Part shown: positions 6,406 through 13,475 of the stretch, piece after piece
Layout of the letters: each line of letters begins with the position of its first letter
Position numbering within the stretch: position 1 is the first letter of the stretch
NCBI GenBank assembly: GCA_016786865.1
Contig: JAEUVE010000012.1
Span: 1-64,000 of the forward strand
Direction: 5' to 3'
Length of the DNA stretch: 64,000 nucleotides
DNA from: Sediminibacterium sp.
GTDB taxonomy: Bacteria; Bacteroidota; Bacteroidia; Chitinophagales; Chitinophagaceae
Translations under genes and position numbers: made by a program
Notes under the pieces: model-generated
What the model saw: the letters and a program-made list of their open reading frames with translations, nothing else
Databases searched by the model: none
Told to the model about the DNA's origin: nothing

Positions 6406-7025
6406 TGAGTTTCGAGAAAAGTGTTTTCATAAACTGTCCTTTCGATAAATCGTATATTGACGATATCCTTAAACCCATTTTATATGTTCTTGTTAAGAAC
6501 GGGTTTAATCCAAGGCTTTCACTTGAAGTCTCAGATTCAGGGCAGGTTAGATTGCAAAAAATTACAGGAATAATTAAAACCTGCAAATACAGTATCCACG
6601 ATTTATCAATTGTCAAGTCAAAGAAAGCAAAAGAATTTGCAAGAATGAATATGCCCTTTGAGTTGGGAATTGACTATGGATTAAGAAATAGTGGCATTTC
6701 AAAGTTGGGTGAAAAAAAATTTTTGATACTTGAAGCTGTCAAGTATGACTATATGAAGGCTATTTCAGACATCAATGGATTTGATATAAAAGTACATAGT
6801 AACGAAACCGAAAAAATTTTTGATTGCTTATATAGCTGGTTAAGTGAAACGCTGAAAATTCATAAGCAAGATCCTCCTCTCAAAATATTTTACGATTTTA
6901 TAGATTTCAACACAAGTCTATTTAAAGAAAAAGTAGAAGAACTCCATTCGGATGATTTGGCTAAAAACTACATAGATAAAATCAGCATCCCTGAATATAT
7001 AGAAGAAATTCGTGAGCGCATTTAA
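6405..7025 (+). CDS. TIR / nucleoside deoxyribosyltransferase-like predicted effector
   Basis: A 206-residue protein with a Rossmann-like core. A first strand VFINCPFD (7-14) is followed by a helix, then RLSLEVSDSGQVRLQKI (37-53), SIHDLS (63-68) and MNMPFELGIDYGL (81-93), where E86 is in the position of the catalytic glutamate of TIR NADases and deoxyribosyltransferases. A helical C-terminal tail (about 135-206) is unassigned. Proteins starting FiNCPFD are widespread as TIR-like hypothetical proteins, but I know of no established assay. Coupling to the DUF2188 gene suggests a regulator/effector pair; a role in phage defence or NAD/nucleotide depletion is inference. Confidence 0.55.
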   Translation: MSFEKSVFINCPFDKSYIDDILKPILYVLVKNGFNPRLSLEVSDSGQVRLQKITGIIKTCKYSIHDLSIVKSKKAKEFARMNMPFELGIDYGLRNSGISKLGEKKFLILEAVKYDYMKAISDINGFDIKVHSNETEKIFDCLYSWLSETLKIHKQDPPLKIFYDFIDFNTSLFKEKVEELHSDDLAKNYIDKISIPEYIEEIRERI

Positions 7026-7079
7026 CTGCAGCAGGAAGTGAAAGCATATGAAAACAACTATATATAATTAGTAAGGTTT

Positions 7080-7099
7080 CTTACTTTTAAGTATTAGAC
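7080..7099 (+). repeat. Right copy of the 20-bp direct repeat flanking the DUF2188/TIR-like module
   Basis: CTTACTTTTAAGTATTAGAC; 18 of 20 bases match 6102-6121. It lies 55 bp after the TIR-like stop codon and before the terminator. Confidence 0.5.
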
Positions 7100-7125
7100 A
7101 ACAGTATTTCAATACTAAAACCAGC

Positions 7126-7162
7126 AAAAACCGCGAGATTTATTTAAATTCTCGAGGTTTTT
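7126..7162 (+). terminator. Intrinsic terminator after the DUF2188/TIR-like module
   Basis: AAAAACCGCGAGA (7126-7138) pairs with TCTCGAGGTTTTT (7150-7162), with one G-A mismatch and an 11-base AT loop. The flanking A- and T-runs allow it to act on both strands. Confidence 0.7.
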
Positions 7163-7250
7163 AATTGCCTTTAGATTCTATAAAGCCTTCAACTTTTGAA
7201 AACACATTGAAAACATACAAATTAAAAAAAAGTCACCAAACAACTAACTT

Positions 7251-7610
7251 ATGGAAATCGTCGCAAAAACATTGATCACACTTATTGCTTTAGAGCATAT
7301 GTACTTTATGTATTTCGAAATGTTTGCCTGGGAAACGATTGGCAAAAAAACTTTCAAATCGTTACCAGAACATTTATTTACCCCAACAAAAGCTTTAGCT
7401 GCAAACCAAGGGCTTTATAATGGCTTTTTATCAGCAGGTTTAATTTGGACATTTTTTATCTCTGATACAAATTGGTCAGAAAATATTGCACTTTTTTTCC
7501 TGGCTTGCGTAGCCATTGCAGGAATCTATGGAGCTATAACTGCAAGTAAAAGAATATTCTTCGTACAGGCTTTACCTGCACTTTTAGCAATAATCTGCTT
7601 GCTTATTTAA
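7251..7610 (+). CDS. DUF1304 family membrane protein
   Basis: A 119-residue integral membrane protein with four predicted helices. The family signatures are visible: early ALEHMYFMYFEMFAWET, then ANQGLYNGFLSAGLIW, a third helix near 78-97 and a fourth at the C-terminus (ALPALLAIICLLI). DUF1304 proteins are small bacterial inner-membrane proteins of unknown role. It is monocistronic and preceded by an AT-rich upstream region of about 90 bp after the terminator at 7162. Confidence 0.85.
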   Translation: MEIVAKTLITLIALEHMYFMYFEMFAWETIGKKTFKSLPEHLFTPTKALAANQGLYNGFLSAGLIWTFFISDTNWSENIALFFLACVAIAGIYGAITASKRIFFVQALPALLAIICLLI

Positions 7611-7661
7611 CTGAATAATCTCAGGTCACGCATACATTATCAACAACAGCCCCTCCCCTCC

Positions 7662-8354
7662 TTACGATACCATGCATTCAACAATCGACTTTGAATGAAT
7701 TTGAGTTGTATCCAGCACCGGAACAGAAAAATCGTCCGGGCCAATCAACAAAGGAATTTCAGTACATCCCAACAGGATACATTCTGCGCCCGCATCAATC
7801 AGTTCTCCGCCAATATTGATATACGCTTCTTTTGTAGCAGGGTTGATCTGCCCAATGCCCAGTTCATCCCTGAGTGTGCGTTGAATATAGTCGCGTGTTT
7901 CCTGCTTTTCGGGTATAAGCACCTTTAACCCATACGATTCCAGTTTTTTCCGGTAGAAGTCCATTTCCATCGTGTACCTGGTTCCGAGCAACCCTACGGT
8001 ATGCAATCCCAGATTGCTCACCGCCCTGGCTGTTTCGATGATGATACTGATGATCGGCACCCCTACAGCCTCCTGAAGCCGATCTGCAAAAAGATGGGCT
8101 GTATTGGCGCACAAAGCAATGGCATCTACATTGGCATCTTTTAAACTGTTGCAGGCGTTCAAAAGCAATTCATAAGAATCCTCCCATCCCCGCTCCTGCA
8201 CATCGCCAAAATTGAGCGAGTAAATTACACACTCGGCAGCATGCAGGCCTCCCAATTTCTGATTGACCCCTTCATTGATGTACCGGTAGTACTCCATGGT
8301 AGACACCCAACTGATTCCACCTACCAATCCTATTCGTTTTCTGTTACAATTCAT
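7662..8354 (-). CDS. Aspartate/glutamate racemase family protein
   Basis: A 230-residue Asp/Glu racemase-type enzyme. The two catalytic cysteines are in the expected motifs: C82 in ALCANTAH and C197 in LLGCTEIPLL. The N-terminus IGLVGGISWVSTMEYYR is characteristic of the RacX/YgeA-like subgroup that interconverts L- and D-amino acids without PLP. It is the last gene of a minus-strand operon (thioesterase, PhzF remnant, DinB-like, racemase), 9 bp downstream of the DinB-like gene. Substrate is not predictable from the sequence. Confidence 0.85.
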   Translation of the reverse strand: MNCNRKRIGLVGGISWVSTMEYYRYINEGVNQKLGGLHAAECVIYSLNFGDVQERGWEDSYELLLNACNSLKDANVDAIALCANTAHLFADRLQEAVGVPIISIIIETARAVSNLGLHTVGLLGTRYTMEMDFYRKKLESYGLKVLIPEKQETRDYIQRTLRDELGIGQINPATKEAYINIGGELIDAGAECILLGCTEIPLLIGPDDFSVPVLDTTQIHSKSIVECMVS

Positions 8355-8363
8355 GTGCGGTTA

Positions 8364-8813
8364 TTATGGGTGATCTAAAAGCCGTCTGTGATAATTGATC
8401 TGACCAAGGTGGTAGTTCAGGTGAGTGGTAAGATGAACAAGGGTATATACCATGCCGGTTGGTTTATCCCAAATCACGATGGGAAAATCCTGCTGCAGCA
8501 GGTCATCGTTCAGGCGATCCAGTCCCTGCTCCACAACCAGTATTGTGTCGTCTATTTTTTTCACCAGTTCCTGAACAGGAATATTTTTAAGCGAAAACTC
8601 CAGGTCTCTTTCCCGCTTGTAGTCTGTTCCTCCCAACCCAACCCCGATATAGGTATTCAGGTTGCCCACCAGGTGCAGGCAAAGATTTCCTGCTGAATTA
8701 GCAATGTTTTTATCAACAACCCAGATGGCAGCTTCATCCTGATAAGTTTCCATTTCCTTTTTAAGTTTTTGCAGGTCTCTGCGGAACAACAGTTGTAAAG
8801 CTTCTTTTAGCAT
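8364..8813 (-). CDS. DinB-like / DUF1572 four-helix-bundle protein
   Basis: A 149-residue protein of the DinB/YfiT metal-binding superfamily, nearest to DUF1572. The putative metal-site histidines are in NLCLHLVGNL (near residue 47) and in HLTTHLNYHLGQINYHRR at the C-terminus. Such proteins are thiol- or metal-dependent enzymes or stress proteins; none of that is proven for this branch. It starts 15 bp after the truncated PhzF remnant, so it sits in the TetR-linked operon. Confidence 0.8.
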   Translation of the reverse strand: MLKEALQLLFRRDLQKLKKEMETYQDEAAIWVVDKNIANSAGNLCLHLVGNLNTYIGVGLGGTDYKRERDLEFSLKNIPVQELVKKIDDTILVVEQGLDRLNDDLLQQDFPIVIWDKPTGMVYTLVHLTTHLNYHLGQINYHRRLLDHP

Positions 8814-8828
8814 ATAGGTTTATTTGAA

Positions 8829-9131
8829 TCAATGTAACAATAAATCTCCTTCAAATACAATAACGGCGGTACTGCTGATCCGTGCTTTGGCCGCAGCCAG
8901 CGTTGCATGACCACACAAAGGGATTTCCTTTTTCGGAGAAAAAAATCGGATAGAAAACCGATGTACCCCATCCAATCTTTTTACAAATGCAGTTTCAGAC
9001 AACCCCAGTTCCAGGGCAATCGACTGCATGGTTGCAACCGGCAAATCCTCTTCCAATAAGCAAACACCGGCCGGGTTTCCTTTAAACTGCGCTGTAGTAA
9101 AGGAATCTACAATACATGTTTTGATTCTCAT
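8829..9131 (-). pseudogene. PhzF-family isomerase, N-terminal third only
   Basis: A 100-residue reading frame with the PhzF N-terminal domain: DSFTTAQFKGNPAGVCLLEE, LGLSETAFV (with the catalytic Glu), RFFSPKKEIPLCGHATLAAA. Intact PhzF proteins are about 260-300 residues with two similar domains. Here the frame ends IVFEGDLLLH and a DinB-like gene follows 15 bp later, so the second domain, needed to build the active site, is absent. It overlaps the thioesterase gene by 4 bp. A 3' deletion is the best explanation; a functional mini-protein is unlikely. Confidence 0.7.
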
Positions 9132-9607
9132 TTTCTGATTGTTTTTATTCTTGCTTCAAAATCTGTTTCAAGGGGAAACGGGTACACTACCTGCCCAAAT
9201 AATTGCATCAGATCTGCTGAATGAGCCATACTCCTTTTCTGCTGCAGGTCAAAATGCACCAGTTTTGTCCACATAAATGCCTTTAGTTCTGTTGCATCGT
9301 TGTTCCACATGGATGCTTCAAAAAGAAGACTTCTCTCAGTGAAAGCATTCAGCTGGGTTCTGATCGTTACTTCCTCCATCAGGCTGGCCGGAACAAAATA
9401 AGATATCTGTGTTTGAGCAACTACCCAGCCAATGGCTTTTTCCAAAGCCAGTTTATATATATCCAGATGGTAGTGCTCCAACAACTGATCGCCCCTGGAA
9501 GTAATCATATAGTCGATGTATTTTGAATTGTTCAGGTGGTTAAAAGGATCACAATCATGAAAACGAATCTTCATTTTACCTTCCAATACTTTCGGATATT
9601 TCTGCAT
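9128..9607 (-). CDS. Acyl-CoA thioesterase (4HBT hot-dog fold)
   Basis: A 159-residue hot-dog-fold protein. The 4HBT signature is RFHDCDPFNHLNNSKYIDYM with D20 as the likely catalytic residue and H24 nearby; the central helix and VVAQTQISYFVPASL follow. The enzyme is predicted to hydrolyse acyl-CoA or acyl-ACP. It is the first gene of the operon downstream of a TetR gene; a 24-bp palindrome (9623-9646) sits just upstream of its start, so it is probably repressed by that TetR protein. Confidence 0.85.
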   Translation of the reverse strand: MQKYPKVLEGKMKIRFHDCDPFNHLNNSKYIDYMITSRGDQLLEHYHLDIYKLALEKAIGWVVAQTQISYFVPASLMEEVTIRTQLNAFTERSLLFEASMWNNDATELKAFMWTKLVHFDLQQKRSMAHSADLMQLFGQVVYPFPLETDFEARIKTIRK

Positions 9608-9622
9608 ACTATGTTGTTTAAT

Positions 9623-9646
9623 ATAATATACCGATCGGTATATTAT
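9623..9646. promoter_or_regulatory. TetR operator, 24-bp perfect palindrome
   Basis: A perfect 24-bp palindrome centred between 9634 and 9635, core TACCGATCGGTA with AT-rich arms. It lies between the TetR gene and the thioesterase operon. The same core recurs upstream of the TetR gene itself at 10291-10304, which supports specific TetR binding. Confidence 0.85.
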
Positions 9647-9658
9647 TGAGTAAAAAAA

Positions 9659-10264
9659 TTATCGTTTCAAATCCAGGATGATGCGCTCCAGGTAATTCAT
9701 GGTAATCCTCATAGCGGTCATACTGCCGGTTGCCTTGGCCTGCATAAATGCCCCTTCAATCAAAGACATCAGCACAACTGCAAACTCTGTTGGATTGGTA
9801 TCTGCCTTGATTTCCTTGTTGTCAATCCCGGTTTTAATAATATGCTCTAGGGATTTTTTCCAAAAAGCCAGCGCATGGGCTGCCTTTTCCCGGAGTCGGG
9901 GATGCGTATCATCCGCCTCTGTAGAAGTATTTAAAATCGGGCAACCTGCCTGTAAAAAAGGAACCTTTAAATAATTGCGATACACTTCCGGGTAAACCAG
10001 CAACCGGTCAATAGCCGTTCCGTTAGTCGCAGCCATTTTGGACTGAATGTAACTCTTTACAAGGCCAAAATTATAGTCGAACGCGGCCAGGGCAACCTCA
10101 TCTTTGTTTTCAAAATTTCCGTATATGCTTCCTTTTGTTAATCCGGTTGCCTTGGTAAGATCGGTCAGGGATGTACCGGCATACCCTCTGGTATTGAAAA
10201 CCGGGGCTGTTTTTTCAAGAATGAACTGCTTCGTCTTTTCCGCTTTTGATTCAAATTCCTTCAT
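9659..10264 (-). CDS. TetR-family repressor
   Basis: About 201 residues; ATG at 10264 (MKEFESKAEKTKQF) is preferred to an in-frame GTG at 10273. The N-terminal TetR HTH is clear (TRGYAGTSLTDLTKATGLTK followed by SIYGNFENKDEVALAAFDYN). The C-terminal ligand domain resembles the TetR_C_11/16 type (GCPILNTSTEADDTHPRLR). Two TACCGATCGGTA palindromes, upstream of itself and of the thioesterase operon, indicate autoregulation and control of that operon. The inducer is unknown; a thioesterase target hints at a CoA- or aromatic-type ligand. Confidence 0.9.
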   Translation of the reverse strand: MKEFESKAEKTKQFILEKTAPVFNTRGYAGTSLTDLTKATGLTKGSIYGNFENKDEVALAAFDYNFGLVKSYIQSKMAATNGTAIDRLLVYPEVYRNYLKVPFLQAGCPILNTSTEADDTHPRLREKAAHALAFWKKSLEHIIKTGIDNKEIKADTNPTEFAVVLMSLIEGAFMQAKATGSMTAMRITMNYLERIILDLKR

Positions 10265-10290
10265 AAGGAACACAAATATAGGGAAATATT

Positions 10291-10304
10291 ATACCGATCG
10301 GTAT
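10291..10304. promoter_or_regulatory. TetR operator, second copy
   Basis: ATACCGATCGGTAT, a perfect 14-bp palindrome with the same core as 9623-9646, located 27 bp upstream of the TetR start. It probably mediates autorepression. Confidence 0.8.
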
Positions 10305-10320
10305 TTTTTTATACTTCTCA

Positions 10321-10508
10321 ATCGTATTTATACCCAAGGTGAAGCTGCTAACTTTTGAGTATTAACCGCAATATTGACAATTCAAACAAGAAGTAACTTT
10401 GTAAAAATTTCGAGAATGACCCCAACCCGCTAAAAGTCAAAGAAAGCAAAAGAATTTGCAAGAATGAATATGCCCTTTGAGTTGGAATTGACTATGGATT
10501 AAGAAATA
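10321..10508 (+). pseudogene. Shrunken decayed copy of the DUF2188/TIR-like module
   Basis: Three blocks match the intact module at 6074-6690 in the same order. 10321-10410 resembles 6074-6164 (upstream repeat, promoter TAACTTTG). 10412-10436 resembles 6368-6390 (end of the DUF2188 gene). 10435-10508 is nearly identical to 6616-6690 (TIR-like gene around the catalytic MPFELG, with one G lost, a frameshift). Two internal segments are deleted. No intact product is possible. It fills most of the gap 10265-10595. Confidence 0.8.
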
Positions 10509-10556
10509 TTAGACAGTTAGCCATATATCGCCACTTCTTATTTCAAAATAGTTGGA

Positions 10557-10582
10557 GTATATACAAAAAGTATATACTTTTG
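10557..10582 (+). promoter_or_regulatory. Operator/promoter of the MazF-type toxin-antitoxin operon
   Basis: GTATATAC occurs at 10557-10564 and 10570-10577, separated by AAAAA, and the second copy overlaps a TAnnTTTG-type -7 box (TACTTTTG, 10575-10582). The antitoxin starts at 10596. Repeats over a promoter next to a ribbon-helix-helix-like protein fit autoregulation. Confidence 0.6.
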
Positions 10583-10595
10583 AAAAAAAAAACTC

Positions 10596-10826
10596 ATGAA
10601 AACGCTTTCTTTAAAGCTGGATGATTCAACGTTTGATGAAACAGAAGAAATTACAGCGGAACTTAATCTTGCGCGAAATCGCTACATCAACGAAGCTGTC
10701 AATATCTACAATCAATTTAACAAACGCAAAATTCTAAAAAACAAACTTGCAAAAGAATCAAAATTAACAATGAAAGAATCTTTGAAGATTTTACATGAAT
10801 TCGAAAAGTTTGTAGATGAAAATTAA
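10596..10826 (+). CDS. Antitoxin, ribbon-helix-helix-like, partner of MazF-type toxin
   Basis: A 76-residue protein. The N-terminal strand-helix-helix (MKTLSLKLDDSTFDETEEIT, then LNLARNRYINEAVNIYNQF) resembles a MetJ/Arc/CopG-type DNA-binding fold. The charged C-terminal half (KRKILKNKLAKESKLTMKES onwards) would be the toxin-binding tail. It overlaps the toxin gene by 11 bp. The role as antitoxin is inferred from position and layout. Confidence 0.7.
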   Translation: MKTLSLKLDDSTFDETEEITAELNLARNRYINEAVNIYNQFNKRKILKNKLAKESKLTMKESLKILHEFEKFVDEN

Positions 10827-11151
10827 ACAGTATGACATCTGGCTTGCCGATTTAAATCCAAGCAGAGGAACTGAACCAGGCAAAACCAGACCGGTAGTTA
10901 TTATTCAAACAGACTTATTAAATTCTCAGCATTTGTCAACTCTGATTTGCCCTGTTACATCAAATGTTCAACCGGAAATAGAAATCCTAAGGGTGCATTT
11001 ACGAAAAAATCAGCTTGATAAACCAAGCGACATATTAGTTGATCAAATACGTGCTATTGATAATAAAAGGTTGCTTGAAAAAATCGGCAGGCTAACCGAT
11101 GATCAAATCAATAAATTGGAACAAAGCATCGCAATTATTTTAGACCTTTAA
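10816..11151 (+). CDS. MazF/PemK-family endoribonuclease toxin
   Basis: A 111-residue PemK/MazF protein with all usual landmarks: YDIWLADLNPSRGTEPGKTR, PVVIIQTDLLN, STLICPVTSN and the late DQIRAIDNKRL with the D-R pair typical of the active-site region. MazF enzymes cut mRNA at short sequence motifs and are neutralised by the cognate antitoxin. It is coupled to the preceding gene by an 11-bp overlap. The length and motifs suggest an active toxin. Confidence 0.9.
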   Translation: MKIKQYDIWLADLNPSRGTEPGKTRPVVIIQTDLLNSQHLSTLICPVTSNVQPEIEILRVHLRKNQLDKPSDILVDQIRAIDNKRLLEKIGRLTDDQINKLEQSIAIILDL

Positions 11152-11297
11152 GCGCTATTGCTAACATTCCATTGCCACAACTGTCTTCCTGATAGACAGT
11201 TAAAAGCAGTGAGTTTTGTGAAGGAGATTGGCTGAAAAGGAATTTTTTGAGAACTCGGGCAGCAAGGGGGCAGGATCACTAAAACAGACTTCCCCTA

Positions 11298-12494
11298 TCA
11301 GGCACTCGTATTTTTCCTAAACTCGCTTGGCGTTACACCTGCTATTTTTTTAAATGCCCTGTTAAACGAGGCTTTTGAATTAAAGCCGCACTCAAAAGCT
11401 ACTCCCAGTAAACTATGGTTGTCATACTTACCCGACAGTAAAGCTTCCTTTACATCATTTACCCGATATTCATTTATATAGTCGAAGAAGTTTTGCTTAT
11501 AGTGCTGGTTGATTATTTGGGATAAATGATTGGGGTGAATGCTTAATTGTTTAGCTAATGTAAACAACGTGAGTTCCGTATTTTGGTATGGCTTGCTTTT
11601 CTTCATAAAATCTTCCAGCCTTGCAAACATTTCAATCGATTTTTCTGCACTCAAGCCCGAGTTTTTATATTTATCATTTACAACAGGCTCCGGAACATTT
11701 TCTTCGGACAGTATTACTTCAGCTATTAATTCGGTTTCAATGTTTTCCGATGAGTTGATCCGTACTTTATCCTCCGGCAAAATCTGATTTTCTCCATTTC
11801 CCGTAAAATTGAAAATTGCCTCCTGCTTAACACCAAAATAACCAATCAGGAAAACAAAAAAGCAGAATGCCAGATTTCCCAAAAGCGCGCCTTGTTGGGG
11901 ATTATTAAAATAAGACAAACTGTATAAAACCAAACCAGTTGCTGAAATAACCCAAACAATAATAATTCCCCAGGCAAGAAATTTCAGCCAGTCGAGGTAT
12001 TTGTTTTCGGTGTTCGAAAATATTTCTTCTACCTGGTTGCGATGCCTGTTTAATAAAACAATAATAGCCGCAGTATATATGAACAGGCTTGCCATTTTTG
12101 TAATGGTGAATGCGCTTCGGATGGTCTCATTCACTCCCCCTGACAACAGAACACCTAAAACTAGTATCAACAAGCATACAGCAAAGGGGATTAAATGAAG
12201 GATCTGACGAGCACGAAATCGGAAATCTGGCGCCGAAAGCGACAATGTATAGAACAAAAACAGGGGGCCGTGTAAGAAGACAGACGCCTCAGTTATTTCA
12301 ACCAGTATTTTACCTGCAAACAAAACAGGGTAACCAGATCGGGCAATTATAATAAATGTTACGACATTAATAAACAAGAGAAATAACCAGAAAAGGAATA
12401 TATAGTCTGAAAGCGCTTTTCGATTCTTACCAAGAATCAGCAGGCTGATAAACAAAATCAGCATCGTTGTTCCTGCGTAAAGGTATTCTATCAT
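11298..12494 (-). CDS. Membrane-anchored AraC-family regulator
   Basis: A 398-residue protein with about seven N-terminal membrane helices (residues 1-225) and a cytoplasmic C-terminal AraC HTH_18 domain (about 295-395: LFTLAKQLSIHPNHLSQIIN and GVAFECGFNSKASFNRAFKK). This Bacteroidota-type architecture suggests the membrane part senses a signal and the HTH controls nearby genes. The target is unknown; the divergent CPBP protease gene at 12647 is a candidate because the two share an upstream region. Confidence 0.85.
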   Translation of the reverse strand: MIEYLYAGTTMLILFISLLILGKNRKALSDYIFLFWLFLLFINVVTFIIIARSGYPVLFAGKILVEITEASVFLHGPLFLFYTLSLSAPDFRFRARQILHLIPFAVCLLILVLGVLLSGGVNETIRSAFTITKMASLFIYTAAIIVLLNRHRNQVEEIFSNTENKYLDWLKFLAWGIIIVWVISATGLVLYSLSYFNNPQQGALLGNLAFCFFVFLIGYFGVKQEAIFNFTGNGENQILPEDKVRINSSENIETELIAEVILSEENVPEPVVNDKYKNSGLSAEKSIEMFARLEDFMKKSKPYQNTELTLFTLAKQLSIHPNHLSQIINQHYKQNFFDYINEYRVNDVKEALLSGKYDNHSLLGVAFECGFNSKASFNRAFKKIAGVTPSEFRKNTSA

Positions 12495-12646
12495 TGATAC
12501 AAATATAATCTTAAGGAGCTGGCCTCCCGCAAGTGAGACGGGGATATAAGGCTCAAACTTCAGGAAATTGGTTTCAACTTACAGGGTGCAGCATCCAAAT
12601 ACCACACCGATACTAGGTTTGCAGCCTTAAACTTAAAGGGAGTAAA

Positions 12647-13456
12647 ATGAAACTACTGCACAACAGGGTCATATCGGTTACCGACCCAACCTACGATTTA
12701 TACGCTGAAAAATACCAGGCCAAAACGATAAAAAGCAAAATATCCTATTTGTTTGCGTATTTACTTCCGGGCATTCTGGCTTATATCTTTATCAATATCC
12801 AGCCTGTACACGAGTTTTTTTCCAGTCTCCCGGGCCTTCAAGGGTATGATTTTCAATACTATATGTTCGTGGTCTTTACGCTACTCTGGCATATAGCGTT
12901 CCCCATATTCATGTTGCGAAAAAAGGAAGGCCTGCGATGGAAACAAGTAATTGAGTTTTTGAGCCTGAATCGCTTTTCTTTTAAAGAAGTCTTTTTAATT
13001 GCCCCCCTGGCGTTTATAGTGAGCGTACTCTTTTCTTTGCCGTATATGATAACATTATATGAGCCGTTCCAAAAATGGCTTTCAGCTGTACCACTATTGC
13101 AGATTCCTCCCTACAGCATTTTTGCAAGCTATGAAGCATTTTATGGAGCGCCTGTAATGATTATGACACTGATGATGATTGGCAATTTCGTAGGGGAAGA
13201 AATCTATTTTCGCGGCTATCTGATGAAAAAGACCGCCTTTTTAGGCAAGTACAATTGGATTGTAAACTCCATCCTTTTTTGCGCTTATCATCTTTGGCAG
13301 GTGCCCCAATCATGGCCGCTGATTGTGCCATTTCTTTTTTTTGGACTTACAATGCAGCTCAGAAAAAACCTCTACACCATGATAGTATTTCACCTGTTTT
13401 TTAATTTAGCTGGCGTTCAGATTTATCATATTCTTTTAGGGCTGGGGGCAGGTTAA
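12647..13456 (+). CDS. CPBP-family intramembrane metalloprotease (Abi/Rce1-like)
   Basis: A 269-residue membrane protein with several helices. The CPBP active-site motifs are present: EEIYFRGYL (EExxxR, near residue 183), FCAYHLWQ (His) and FHLFFNLAG (HxxxN). The family includes CAAX prenyl-protease relatives and bacteriocin immunity proteins. It is divergent from an AraC-type regulator. The substrate is unknown. Confidence 0.85.
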   Translation: MKLLHNRVISVTDPTYDLYAEKYQAKTIKSKISYLFAYLLPGILAYIFINIQPVHEFFSSLPGLQGYDFQYYMFVVFTLLWHIAFPIFMLRKKEGLRWKQVIEFLSLNRFSFKEVFLIAPLAFIVSVLFSLPYMITLYEPFQKWLSAVPLLQIPPYSIFASYEAFYGAPVMIMTLMMIGNFVGEEIYFRGYLMKKTAFLGKYNWIVNSILFCAYHLWQVPQSWPLIVPFLFFGLTMQLRKNLYTMIVFHLFFNLAGVQIYHILLGLGAG

Positions 13457-13475
13457 TGAATTTATATACATCCAA

